A stretch of 64,000 nt of DNA from Bacillus sp. FSL K6-3431 (GTDB lineage Bacteria > Bacillota > Bacilli > Bacillales > Bacillaceae_C): assembly GCF_038002605.1 (NCBI RefSeq), contig NZ_JBBOCT010000001.1:3968001-4032000 (forward strand), in the 5' to 3' direction. Positions 44,636-53,834 of this stretch are shown in pieces; within the stretch, counting starts at the first letter, position 1; every line of letters starts with the position of its first letter. Both the position numbers and the translations under genes were made by a program. The notes under the pieces are model-generated. The model was not told the DNA's origin and made no database searches. It worked only from the letters and a program-made list of their open reading frames with translations.

Positions 44636-45139
44636 TTGAAAATCAATTTGCCTATGATTCTCTTATCCTCATTATATTTCAATTTGTATGTAAAGGGTTT
44701 TATGCATAATTTTCTAATTTCTAATGATTGCTCCAAGGGAAAATGACATACAAAATAAATTAAATATTATTATGTCTTCATCGAAATAACACTTTACTAT
44801 ATAAAGGCCAAAGATAATCACGGGATAGTATGTTCCCCTGATTATTTTTTCACAATTTGGAGCTATATTCAAAATAGGGTTAAAGAGTTTTAATTGTAAG
44901 AATATATTGTTTGCTAATTTTTAAAGTGATACCATGATTTCAGAAAGCTAAGGTGAAAGGGCTTGCCTTAATAGCTCAATTTTCTATTAGTAACTATCTC
45001 AAGAGATAATTTTAGGAGTATGTTTCCGGAGAACATACAAATGTATCGGAGGGAATATATCGGAATAATACATTGTTTAGCACCTTTGAATGAATACAAC
45101 TAGATTTTTCCTAATTTATAAATTAGTGGGTGAGTAATT
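44636..45139 (+). other. Leader region before the PTS gene
   Basis: It holds a terminator-like hairpin at 44,813-44,851 and a small stem GTATGTT/AACATAC at 45,018-45,038. No gene is supported. An antiterminator mechanism is possible for PTS leaders, but I see no clear antiterminator target pair. Confidence 0.4.
44813..44851 (+). terminator. Terminator hairpin upstream of the PTS gene
   Basis: ATAATCA and CGGG pair with CCCC and TGATTAT with one mismatch, followed by TTTTTTC. Confidence 0.6.
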
Positions 45140-46726
45140 ATGAGAACGAGTATCCAAAAGTTTGGAAAAACATTAATGGGTCCATTATCAATCATTGTAG
45201 CCTCGGGATTGCTTTTAGGTATAGTATCTATCTTACAAAATCCGGCTCTTGTTGGTGAAACTGTTTCTAACGCTGTTATTATTCAGAATTTCATAGGCGG
45301 CGTTCAGGCGATTGTTTCTATGATGTTTGGTTTGCTACCTATATTATTTGCTATTTCGGTGGCAACTGGAATGGCAAAAGATGATAAAGAAATAGCTGGT
45401 TTTGCTGTAGTGATCGCCTTTATTATTTTCCATGTAGTGATCGGCTATTTATTACAATTAAAGGATATTACGCTGGAAACTACTTCAGTGGAATATCTGC
45501 TAAAACAGGGGTTAACGCAAATTCAAGCGTTTGAGATTTCAAATGCCTATGAAACGATGTTAGGTGTATTTACGTATCGTATGGGGGTTTTTGGAGGCAT
45601 ACTTGTAGGTTTATGGACTGCTTTTATTCACAACAGGTATCATACTAAACAACTTCCCACAGCTTTGAGCTTTTTTAGTGGTAATCGTTTTGTGCCAATT
45701 GTAATCATCGTTACGATTCCGTTCATTTCTATTATAACTTTCTTTATATGGCCTTATTTCAATAGTGCCATAAATGGACTGGGAAGTTTGATTAGTAAAT
45801 CGGGAGCATTTGGTACTTTTATGTATGGTTTTTCCGAACGCTTGCTTATTCCAACAGGGCTACACCACGTATTAAATCAGTTGATTCGTTTTACGCCAAT
45901 TGGCGGTACTGCAGTTGTTGACGGTGAAACAGTATCAGGAGCATTAACTATATTTAATTCAGCACTATCATCACCACAACCGGATATTGATATATTAAGA
46001 CAATCAACTCGCTTTTTAACACAAGGATACCATCCTTTCATGTTATTCGGATTACCTGCCGCATGTTATGCAATGTATAAAACTGCTTTTTTGAAAAATC
46101 GACCAAAGATTAAAGGAATGCTTCTTGCATCTGCGTTAACTGCGTTTGTAACCGGTATTACTGAACCGATAGAATTTGCGTTTATCTTTATCTCTCCAGT
46201 TCTTTGGATATTCCATGCATTTATGGCAGGATTGTCATTTTTACTCATGACTGTGATGAATGTTTCCGTTGGGAATGCCGGCGGGGGAATGATCGACTTA
46301 ACCATCTTTGGGATTTTACAAGGTACTTATACGAGATGGTACTTAGTCGTATTAGTTGGTATTGCTTATGCAGTTATTTACTACTATGTGTTTAAATTTG
46401 TGATTCTGAAATTTAACGTTAAAACACCTGGTAGAAGCACAGACTCTGAATTAAGCGAAGAAGAAATCGAAATGGCATCAGATGGTGATCAACTTGGAGC
46501 TAATATTCTCAAAGCTCTAGGTGGAAAAGAAAATGTTGTAGAAATTGATAATTGTATTTCCAGATTAAGATTAGTATTAAATGATACTTCATTGGTAAAT
46601 GAATCATTATTAAAAGCTACAGGATCCATGGGAATGGTTAAAATTGGCCAGAAAAATATCCAAGTCGTATACGGTGGAAAAGTAGAACAAGCAGCAAGAT
46701 CCTTAAAGAAGGAAGTAAGAAAATAA
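45140..46726 (+). CDS. PTS EIICB transporter, glucose/GlcNAc family
   Basis: The 528-residue protein has an EIIC domain of about ten membrane helices (residues 1 to about 430) with the family loop RLLIPTGLHHVLNQL and the motif GITEPIEFAFIFISP. A C-terminal EIIB domain carries the phosphorylated Cys472 in EIDNCISRLRL. This is the glucose/N-acetylglucosamine/maltose PTS family; the extended early EIIC region is closest to the MalX/GlvC type. It lacks EIIA, which the separate gene at 37,555 can supply. It imports and phosphorylates a hexose or amino sugar. The ATG follows GTGGGTGAG. The NagB-like gene follows 135 bases on. Confidence 0.92.
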   Translation: MRTSIQKFGKTLMGPLSIIVASGLLLGIVSILQNPALVGETVSNAVIIQNFIGGVQAIVSMMFGLLPILFAISVATGMAKDDKEIAGFAVVIAFIIFHVVIGYLLQLKDITLETTSVEYLLKQGLTQIQAFEISNAYETMLGVFTYRMGVFGGILVGLWTAFIHNRYHTKQLPTALSFFSGNRFVPIVIIVTIPFISIITFFIWPYFNSAINGLGSLISKSGAFGTFMYGFSERLLIPTGLHHVLNQLIRFTPIGGTAVVDGETVSGALTIFNSALSSPQPDIDILRQSTRFLTQGYHPFMLFGLPAACYAMYKTAFLKNRPKIKGMLLASALTAFVTGITEPIEFAFIFISPVLWIFHAFMAGLSFLLMTVMNVSVGNAGGGMIDLTIFGILQGTYTRWYLVVLVGIAYAVIYYYVFKFVILKFNVKTPGRSTDSELSEEEIEMASDGDQLGANILKALGGKENVVEIDNCISRLRLVLNDTSLVNESLLKATGSMGMVKIGQKNIQVVYGGKVEQAARSLKKEVRK

Positions 46727-46826
46727 ATCTTCCAGTCAATAAATAGGATAAAACTTTTAATGTAACATATTGTTAGTTTTAATAATCAAACCATTTATAT
46801 ATCAATATCTAGAAGGAGGGAAGATT

Positions 46827-46850
46827 CATTAAAGCGATTCTGCTTTAATG
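46827..46850 (+). promoter_or_regulatory. Hairpin between ribosome binding site and start codon
   Basis: CATTAAAGC (46,827-46,835) pairs perfectly with GCTTTAATG (46,842-46,850). The strong AAGGAGGG (46,813-46,820) lies upstream of the stem and the ATG of the deaminase at 46,862 lies 11 bases after it. A tiny frame MKNII (46,848-46,865) overlaps the start. Folding would bring the site within reach of the start codon. Confidence 0.45.
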
Positions 46851-46861
46851 AAAAATATAAT

Positions 46862-47602
46862 ATGAAAACTATATTTGTAAAAGATTATGATGAAATGTCA
46901 AAAAAAGGTTATGAATTAATGAAAGAGGTAATTGAAACGAAAGAGCAACCGGTAATATCTATGACTACTGGTGGTTCACCTAGAGGATTGTTTGAATTAT
47001 TCGTAGAAGATATTAAAAATGGCTTAGATATTAGTAATACAACAATCATGAACTTAGATGAATATATGGGCCCTAAAGATGCTGTATATACAGTAAAGAC
47101 ATTTATGTATAAAAATTTATATAACATAGTCGATACAGAGCCAAAAAATATCTTCTTAATTGATGGAGAAGCACAAGACACAGATAAAGAAATTGCCAGA
47201 TATAAAGAAATTCTTAATCAATATCCTAGAGATGTGCAAGTATTAGGGTTAGGTACGAATGGTCATATCGGTGCGAATGAGCCGGGAACTCCTTTTGACT
47301 CAACAATGTTCTTAGCACAACATGACGAATCTACAATTCAAAGTACGATGAGCGGAAATGGCATCACAAGAGAAGATGCTCCAACAGAAATGTTAACTCT
47401 CGGATTTACTGAGATATTAGAAGCAGAAAAGATAATACTTCTTGTATCTGGAAAGTCTAAAGCAGAGGCAGTGAAAGCTTTACTAGAAGGTGAAATCACT
47501 CCAGACTGTCCAGCCACAGCATTAAGAAATGCTGAAAATGCGATTGTGATCATAGATGAAGAAGCAGCATCGCTATTGGAAAAAGACCACAAAAGCTTAT
47601 AA
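46862..47602 (+). CDS. Glucosamine-6-phosphate deaminase-like enzyme
   Basis: The 246-residue protein has the NagB fold signatures: TTGGSPRGLF (phosphate loop, residues 35-44), the general base in MNLDEYMG (Asp66), and GLGTNGHIGANEPG with His135 and Glu140. The C-terminus has CPATALR. The length matches NagB (about 240-265). The substrate loop DAVYTVKTFMYKNLY differs from the usual NagB pattern, so the natural substrate may be a glucosamine-6-phosphate analogue. It follows the PTS gene and probably converts the imported amino sugar phosphate to a ketose phosphate plus ammonia. Confidence 0.87.
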   Translation: MKTIFVKDYDEMSKKGYELMKEVIETKEQPVISMTTGGSPRGLFELFVEDIKNGLDISNTTIMNLDEYMGPKDAVYTVKTFMYKNLYNIVDTEPKNIFLIDGEAQDTDKEIARYKEILNQYPRDVQVLGLGTNGHIGANEPGTPFDSTMFLAQHDESTIQSTMSGNGITREDAPTEMLTLGFTEILEAEKIILLVSGKSKAEAVKALLEGEITPDCPATALRNAENAIVIIDEEAASLLEKDHKSL

Positions 47603-47632
47603 GTCATTAATATAAAGACAATTACCCCAAAA

Positions 47633-47676
47633 AGTAGTACAGACCAAGATTATGGTTTGTACTACTATTTTTTTTG
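47633..47676 (+). terminator. Terminator after the deaminase gene
   Basis: AGTAGTACAGACC pairs with GGTTTGTACTACT (one wobble), followed by a T run. Confidence 0.88.
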
Positions 47677-47890
47677 AATAAATAATGTAAGCATCAAATT
47701 GTTTCCGCCTTTCTACAATAATGAGAGAATGATAATCTATTCAAATAATTACATCTCGACTGGAATTGGGAAAGGAAATGAGTAATATTACCTTGATTCA
47801 ATAGTGGTTGTGGGCGAAAATATGTATTTTTAATGAATGAAAGTCAATTGAAGATAATGAAAAATAGTATTGAATATTATGGCGATCTAT

Positions 47891-48688
47891 TCAAATAGCC
47901 ACTTCCTTTTTTTTGACTGCAAAGGTTTCGATATATTGCATGTTTTTTCGTAACCAGGCTAATCCGACGCTATGATCAAACCCTTCGATTACAACTGGAA
48001 CATCTTTCATTTGTAGAAATTTTAACAATATATTACTAGGTAAAATACCATCGCCAAAAGGGATGTGCAGCTGATGTTCGTTCACATCACTAATGTGGAT
48101 TTTATTCACATATAATGACTGAGACCACTGTTCATGTGCATTCTCTAATAGTGGGATATGGGCGACATTAAAGGTTGTTTGTAGATCGGGTTGGAATACC
48201 CCTGTTACTCGATTGATAAGATTAGGTGAAACAACAAATTCTTTTGGGATTGTTTCCATTAGCTCTAAAGATAATGTCAATCCTTTATCTTTTCCGTAGC
48301 TAGTAAGTTCATGTAATGCGTCAAATAATAAGTCCATATGGATTGATCTATCTAAAGTTGCGAGTGTCATTTTTCCGGGATGAAGCGTAATATTATCGGC
48401 CTCTATTTGTTCCGCTAATAATATTGACTTTTTAATTTCATTGATGGATTGCTTGCGAATACCTTGATTTAAAGCACAAATATTTAAGTCCCAACTTGCA
48501 GCGTGCATGGTTAGCTTTTGTCCAGTCTCTTTACGAATTTGATTCACTTGCTTAGGATCTGAATTGTAGTACCAAAAATGATCGGCCCACACTTCCACGC
48601 CACCCAGCTCAAATCGGTTTGCAATCTGTAGAACGTCCTCCATTTTATAGGCCCAACATAATGTTGATGCGATGCGAAGATGATTCAT
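47891..48688 (-). CDS. TIM-barrel sugar isomerase/epimerase
   Basis: The 265-residue protein shows AP-endonuclease-2 barrel features: GGVEVWADHFW, KLTMHAASWDLN, ITLHPGKMTLA, the Glu in LSLELMETI, and HISDVNEHQLHIPFGDG. It is convergent with the NagB-like gene. The ATG at 48,688 follows GGAGGA by nine bases. It probably acts on a sugar or sugar phosphate from the adjacent island; the reaction cannot be told from sequence. Confidence 0.85.
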   Translation of the reverse strand: MNHLRIASTLCWAYKMEDVLQIANRFELGGVEVWADHFWYYNSDPKQVNQIRKETGQKLTMHAASWDLNICALNQGIRKQSINEIKKSILLAEQIEADNITLHPGKMTLATLDRSIHMDLLFDALHELTSYGKDKGLTLSLELMETIPKEFVVSPNLINRVTGVFQPDLQTTFNVAHIPLLENAHEQWSQSLYVNKIHISDVNEHQLHIPFGDGILPSNILLKFLQMKDVPVVIEGFDHSVGLAWLRKNMQYIETFAVKKKEVAI

Positions 48689-49199
48689 CCAAGCATCCTC
48701 CTTTCACATATTTACTAAGGAAACAAGAGTGTTCTGCTTGTTTCATAGTTTAATCATAGATGAGCCATATTAAGAAAAAATCAATTTTTATTGTGAAGTT
48801 TGTAAAGATTACTTAGGGTTAAAAATAGTATCAATAGTGGATACACGCTAATATTTGCATATATAAGCATGTAAATGTAAAGGAATAGTTAATAATTTAC
48901 ATAGTCTTCATATAAAGTGAATGAAATAAAAAAACGAGCATAGGAAATTTATATAACTTTCCGGACTCTCTTTTTTTTTATGATATGTATTGAATTGTCC
49001 CCGTAATTCTAATTGCCCATTCATAGCATACTTAAGGATACAAAGAAGATTAAAAATTTTCGCCATAATTACATATTTCTGTTAGAATATACCCATGATA
49101 GTCTCTAATATTACAAATATATTTCAAGTTCTCACAAGTCGTTTGATTATAAAGTAGTGAACTTATAAATGTTCACTTTTATTGAAAGGGGATTGTTTG
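48689..49199 (+). other. Divergent intergenic region
   Basis: It carries promoters for the isomerase (minus) and the kinase operon (plus). A weak stem with a long T run lies at about 48,937-48,979. No gene is supported. Confidence 0.4.
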
Positions 49200-51020
49200 G
49201 TGAGTCAGCTAAAAACCGAAGCTATATTAATGGAAAAATCAATGGAGTGGTTTGTCAGTAAAACAAACGATATGTTTTTATTAATGGATACTGATGGTAA
49301 AGTCAAATATGTAAACCCTTCATTATTAAGAATGCTGCAAACAACATACTCTGATATTATGGATCAATCCTTTCTAAATTTCACACATTGGGAGGATAAA
49401 AATAAAGTAGTGGAAAGATTACTTCTTTTGCCATGGCATCAATCCTTTGTGCCTTTTACTAGTCGCTGTTGGCGTAAAGATGGGACATATTGTACTATGC
49501 ATTGGAGCAAGGCTGAGTTGTCTGAAAGAGGATTCATTCAGGTCATTGCCCAATCTGTTGCGGAAAATCATAAAGAGCGTCAAATGGAGAGAACACCTGC
49601 CGACGTGTGGCGTAGTGCTTTTTTTGATCATACAGATGATCCCGCAATTATCATTGATATGGATGGTCGCGTTATATTGGGTAATCAAGCATTTGAAAAG
49701 GCTTACGATTGGAAGCTGAAGGAGAGAGGAGATAAGATTTATACCATTATAAATCAAACTCAAAGTGAATTTATTGATCTCCGAAATAGGATATTAAATG
49801 GCGAAAGAGTGGTTAATCATCAAATCATAAGTAATGGTTCTGTTTGTCCACTCTCTTTAACAGTGTCTCCAATTTATGATGATTCAATAGGAATTACATG
49901 TTTTTCAGTTATTGCAAAAAGCTTGAAGGAATTACAAGAAGGAAGATTACTAGTGGAAATGCAAAATAAAGTAATAGAAGAAGGGGATAGATTGCTTCTT
50001 GATATTACTAAAAATATTAGTGAAGTTATTTGCCTTTATGACATGGAAAAAGACAAAGTACTCTACATTAGCCCCTCCATTGAAAAAAAGTGGGGTATTA
50101 GTGTGACTTCATTTTATGAGAATCCTATAAAGAGTCTTGATTGTATACATATAGTAGATCGAAGAAAGGTTATTGAGTCTTTTAGAAGTACAAGTGGTTT
50201 GGCAAAAAAAATGGAATACGCAATTAAAGATACTAAAAGTGGAGAATTGTCGTGGGTTCGAACAAAAATTACGCCAATTTTCAATGATGAAGGCATTGTT
50301 ACCCGACATCTGAGCATATCCGAAGATATTACGGAGTTGAAAGAGCAATCAAAACAGGTCAGACAGTTGGACAATTTAGGATTAATAGGCCAAATGGCAG
50401 CAGGCATTGCACATGAAATTAGGAATCCAATTACTTCCGTGAAAGGCTTTATTCAGCTGCTTTCTGAAGAAACGGATCATAAATATAGTGATATTATTAC
50501 GTCCGAAATTGAAAGAATTGAATCAATAATGAATGAATTTTTAGTACTTGCCAAGCCAGCTAAGGAAGTGAAATTGGTAAAGGAAAATATTAATAATGTG
50601 ATACAGGAGGTTATTTCTTTTATGGGGCCAGAGGCATTATTACATACAGTGGAAATTAAATCCGAGCTATCAAAGGATATTATGCTTGTAAACTGTGCAT
50701 CGAAACAAATTAAACAAGTCATCATTAACTTGATTAAAAACGCGATTGATGCAATGCCGAGCGGTGGTGCCATTCATGTTAATACAACTACCATGCCAAA
50801 TGGAATGGTAGTCATTGAAATAAGGGATGAAGGAATGGGGATATCTAATGAACAATTAGAACATTTAAGGGAACCATTTTATTCGGATAAAGCAACAGGC
50901 ACTGGCCTTGGATTAATGATCAGCTATAAAATAATTGAAGATCATAATGGCACCATTCAATTTTTGAGCAAGGTAGGAGAAGGAACCTCTGTACAAATCT
51001 TACTCCCATCGGCGGCATGA
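49200..51020 (+). CDS. PAS-domain sensor histidine kinase
   Basis: The 606-residue cytosolic kinase has no membrane helix. PAS domains lie at about residues 15-110, 130-250 and 265-380. They are followed by the dimerisation/phospho-acceptor helix with His405 in GIAHEIRNPITSVKGFIQLL, the N box in LIKNAIDAMPSGG, and G boxes in EIRDEGMGI and GTGLGLMIS. That layout is the KinA/KinE type that feeds the sporulation phosphorelay. The GTG at 49,200 is eight bases after AAAGGGG. Unusually, its stop overlaps the start of the next kinase gene (ATGA), so it is co-translated with a complete two-component system. Confidence 0.9.
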   Translation: MSQLKTEAILMEKSMEWFVSKTNDMFLLMDTDGKVKYVNPSLLRMLQTTYSDIMDQSFLNFTHWEDKNKVVERLLLLPWHQSFVPFTSRCWRKDGTYCTMHWSKAELSERGFIQVIAQSVAENHKERQMERTPADVWRSAFFDHTDDPAIIIDMDGRVILGNQAFEKAYDWKLKERGDKIYTIINQTQSEFIDLRNRILNGERVVNHQIISNGSVCPLSLTVSPIYDDSIGITCFSVIAKSLKELQEGRLLVEMQNKVIEEGDRLLLDITKNISEVICLYDMEKDKVLYISPSIEKKWGISVTSFYENPIKSLDCIHIVDRRKVIESFRSTSGLAKKMEYAIKDTKSGELSWVRTKITPIFNDEGIVTRHLSISEDITELKEQSKQVRQLDNLGLIGQMAAGIAHEIRNPITSVKGFIQLLSEETDHKYSDIITSEIERIESIMNEFLVLAKPAKEVKLVKENINNVIQEVISFMGPEALLHTVEIKSELSKDIMLVNCASKQIKQVIINLIKNAIDAMPSGGAIHVNTTTMPNGMVVIEIRDEGMGISNEQLEHLREPFYSDKATGTGLGLMISYKIIEDHNGTIQFLSKVGEGTSVQILLPSAA

Positions 51021-52114
51021 AAATATGGCTCGTCCGTTTAATCGTATATGGTTTTTTATGGGTTTGTTTTTTATTGCAAAGTGATAAGGATGAGCGCATA
51101 TTTTCGTTAATCTTACTTGAATGTGCGCTCGCATTTGCGCTATATTTTTTCCTGCCTGTTATGAAGAAACCACTTTGGTTATATGTTAGTTTACAAGCTA
51201 TCATCTTTACTCTTTTCTTACTGGATGTAAGCTTAATATGGATATGGATATTTTTATTGTATAGTTGTTTGGAAGCCGTGTTTCAGCTGTCTGTTATACA
51301 TTATCGTTTGTATATCATTTATAGCTCTGCGTTACTCATATTATTATGTGTGGTTAAAAGTGAGTGGTCATTCATTTTATTCCTCTTTACTAGTTTTATA
51401 TTTTTTCTAGGGATATTGCTTAATCAATCTATTGGGCAACGGGAAGAGCAGCAATATTTATATGAGCAGCTGGTCGGAGAGTATCGCAATGTAAAGCGAA
51501 TGAATATAGAAAATGAGCGAATGGCGCGACTAGAGGAACGAACGCGAATTGCCCGTGACATTCATGATTCAGTCGGTCATAAGTTAACTGCATTACTGAT
51601 GCAGCTAGAAATACTCACGATTCAAAAAAAGACAGATGAGTATACAGATTTAAAGAAACTGGCATTTGCTAGTCTTGAAGAGACGAGACAGGCTGTAAAA
51701 ACATTGAAAAATGAGGAAGTGTCAGGAATTACTTCTGTCTTGCAGCTGATCAGAAAGCTAGAGGCGGAGAATCATCTGCTCGTCAAGTTTACAACGAAAC
51801 AAGGAGTATTGCTTACAAAGCTAACGAATGAACAAAGTATTGTCATGTATAGGGCAATTCAGGAGGCATTAACTAATACGATGAAACATGCTTCTTCAAG
51901 GGAAGTATCCGTAACATTGGGGAGGTCTGCAATCGGCGAATTAGAATGGATTATTGCGAATTCAATGGAACACCCAATCCCGTTTGAGCCAGGTTTTGGA
52001 TTAACAGCGATGAGGGAAAGAGTCGAGGAGCAAAAAGGAAAGCTTCGAGTCTATCAGACAGATCATGAATTTATTATCGAAGGTTCCATGCCTGTGGAGG
52101 GGAAAATGTCATGA
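51017..52114 (+). CDS. NarL/DesK-type sensor histidine kinase
   Basis: The 365-residue protein has four or five N-terminal membrane helices (residues about 5-145), a coiled linker, and the HisKA_3 motif RTRIARDIHDSVGHKLTAL with His183. The ATPase domain has RAIQEALTNTMKHA and GFGLTAMRERVEE. It is of the DesK/LiaS/YvfT group with little extracellular sequence, so it probably senses the membrane state or a partner transporter. It overlaps both neighbours by four bases and pairs with the response regulator at 52,111. Confidence 0.92.
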   Translation: MKIWLVRLIVYGFLWVCFLLQSDKDERIFSLILLECALAFALYFFLPVMKKPLWLYVSLQAIIFTLFLLDVSLIWIWIFLLYSCLEAVFQLSVIHYRLYIIYSSALLILLCVVKSEWSFILFLFTSFIFFLGILLNQSIGQREEQQYLYEQLVGEYRNVKRMNIENERMARLEERTRIARDIHDSVGHKLTALLMQLEILTIQKKTDEYTDLKKLAFASLEETRQAVKTLKNEEVSGITSVLQLIRKLEAENHLLVKFTTKQGVLLTKLTNEQSIVMYRAIQEALTNTMKHASSREVSVTLGRSAIGELEWIIANSMEHPIPFEPGFGLTAMRERVEEQKGKLRVYQTDHEFIIEGSMPVEGKMS

Positions 52115-52746
52115 AGGTGAGAATATTAATTGTAGAAGACCAAATGATTGTTAGGAAAGGCTTGCGGATGATCGTGGAGCAAGAGGAACGCTACCACGTC
52201 GTGGGTGAAGCAGGAAATGGTCTTGAAGCAATTGAGATAATGGAGAAATATGAGATAGATATTATTTTAATGGATATTCGTATGCCAGGCATGAATGGCA
52301 TGGAGACAACGAAGATAGTGAAACAGCGCTGGCCGAATGTGAAAATACTTATTTTGACAACATTTAATGACGATGAAGCTGCGTTAGAGACATTGAAAGA
52401 TGGGGTGAATGGTTTTTTATTAAAAACAGCTGAGCCACAAAAGCTTATTCAAGCAGTGCAGAGCTGTCTTGATGGAGGACTTGTTTTACATGAAGATGTG
52501 GCCGCAAAAATGATGCCGGGCTTGTTGGAAAAGAAAAAACTAGAGCCCATTCATGTGCCATTGACTGAACGGGAGCTTGATATTGCTAAGCTTGTAGGTG
52601 AAGGGAAGACGAATAAGGAAATTGCGAAGCATTTGTACTTATCCATTGGAACAGTGAAAAATCATATCACACAGGTTTTGCAGAAAATAGGAGTACGTGA
52701 CCGTACCCAGCTCGCAATCTATGCAGTCAGAAATGATCTTGTGTGA
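52111..52746 (+). CDS. NarL-family response regulator
   Basis: The 211-residue protein has a receiver domain with phospho-acceptor Asp55 in IILMDIRMPGMNG, the switch Thr in LILTTFNDDE and Lys in FLLKTAEP. A LuxR/GerE helix-turn-helix follows (LTERELDIAKLVGEGKTNKE, then GTVKNHITQVLQKIGVRDRT). It is coupled to the kinase by an ATGA overlap. The repeat GTGACT-CA-AGTCAC before the ABC genes at 52,902 is a likely binding site, so it probably controls that exporter. Confidence 0.93.
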   Translation: MKVRILIVEDQMIVRKGLRMIVEQEERYHVVGEAGNGLEAIEIMEKYEIDIILMDIRMPGMNGMETTKIVKQRWPNVKILILTTFNDDEAALETLKDGVNGFLLKTAEPQKLIQAVQSCLDGGLVLHEDVAAKMMPGLLEKKKLEPIHVPLTERELDIAKLVGEGKTNKEIAKHLYLSIGTVKNHITQVLQKIGVRDRTQLAIYAVRNDLV

Positions 52747-52775
52747 AACTGTCTCTTTAGAGGCAGTTTTTTGCG
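52745..52775 (+). terminator. Terminator after the response regulator
   Basis: AAACTGTCTC pairs with GAGGCAGTTT (one wobble), followed by TTTTT. Confidence 0.7.
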
Positions 52776-52808
52776 TTTAGTGGATTACTTTTTCTTAGTA
52801 ATCAAGTT

Positions 52809-52837
52809 GTGACTCAAGTCACCTCATTATTGTGACT
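52809..52837 (+). promoter_or_regulatory. Candidate response-regulator operator
   Basis: GTGACT and AGTCAC form a 6-base inverted repeat with a two-base spacer (52,809-52,822), and a third GTGACT half-site lies at 52,832-52,837. It stands between the regulator gene and the ABC genes. Confidence 0.6.
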
Positions 52838-52901
52838 GGAGGCAGTGGGAAGCCGTTTGATTGCATCGTAAAATGATAATGAGACGAAGGGAGAGAATTA
52901 T

Positions 52902-53834
52902 ATGCTTGAGGCGGTTGGACTAACGAAGCATTTTAAACAGCGCAAAGCAGTGCAAGACATTAACTTTTATTTAGAACGGGGAGAGATTGTCGGGCTGTTG
53001 GGACCGAATGGAGCGGGAAAGTCGACGGCGATTGCGATGATATCTTCTTTGGTTTCACCAACAAAGGGCAAGGTGCTTTTTGATCAGGAGGATGTATTAA
53101 AGAATCCGCAACTGTTACGTGCTAAATTGGGGGTTGTTCCACAGGAGATAGCTTTATATGAGGATTTAACGGCTAGAGAAAACCTTGAGTTTTTCGGTAG
53201 AATTCAAAAAATGAAAACAGCTGAATTGAAAAGGAAAATGGAAGAGGTACTCATACAAATCGGCCTTCAAGATCAGGGGAAAAAGCTAGTGAAACATTTT
53301 TCAGGCGGAATGAAACGACGTTTAAATATCGGTGTTGCCCTTTTGCATGAGCCGGAAATATTAATTATGGATGAACCGACTGTAGGGATTGATCCACAGT
53401 CGCGAAATTATATATTAGAGACAGTGAAACGCTTGAACCAAGAAAAGCAAATGACCATATTGTACACAAGTCATTATATGGAAGAAGTAGAATTCCTTTG
53501 CGATCGAATTTACATTATGGATAGAGGCAGTATCATTGCATCGGGTGCGAAAGAGGAAATCAAAAATATCTTATCAGCAGAGCAAACCATTCACGTAAAG
53601 CTTGAACGAGCAAATGCAGCATTTATTCAAGTATTAAAAGCTGAACATGTGATTACACGACTTGATGTACGTGATCATTTGGTGTCGATTGTTGTGCCTA
53701 AGGGTGTTCAATTATTTACTAAACTATTTAAAATAGCTGAAGAAACAGAGGCAGTGATTCTCGCTATCGAAATTCAAACCCCGACACTTGAGGACGTGTT
53801 TCTTCACTTAACAGGAAGGGCGCTGAGGGATTGA
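52902..53834 (+). CDS. ABC transporter ATP-binding protein
   Basis: The 310-residue protein has Walker A GLLGPNGAGKSTAI, the signature HFSGGMKRRLNIGVALL, Walker B ILIMDEPTVGID and the switch His in ILYTSHYMEE. It is of the DrrA/NatA type that drives ABC-2 exporters of drugs, peptides or lipids. The C-terminal 90 residues form the usual DrrA-type extension. It starts at an ATG after AAGGGAGAG and overlaps the first permease gene by four bases. Confidence 0.93.
   Translation: MLEAVGLTKHFKQRKAVQDINFYLERGEIVGLLGPNGAGKSTAIAMISSLVSPTKGKVLFDQEDVLKNPQLLRAKLGVVPQEIALYEDLTARENLEFFGRIQKMKTAELKRKMEEVLIQIGLQDQGKKLVKHFSGGMKRRLNIGVALLHEPEILIMDEPTVGIDPQSRNYILETVKRLNQEKQMTILYTSHYMEEVEFLCDRIYIMDRGSIIASGAKEEIKNILSAEQTIHVKLERANAAFIQVLKAEHVITRLDVRDHLVSIVVPKGVQLFTKLFKIAEETEAVILAIEIQTPTLEDVFLHLTGRALRD

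Noticed and set aside
45018..45038. PTS antiterminator target (RAT) before the EIICB gene
   Set aside because: The small stem is not followed by an overlapping terminator, and no BglG-type antiterminator gene is nearby.
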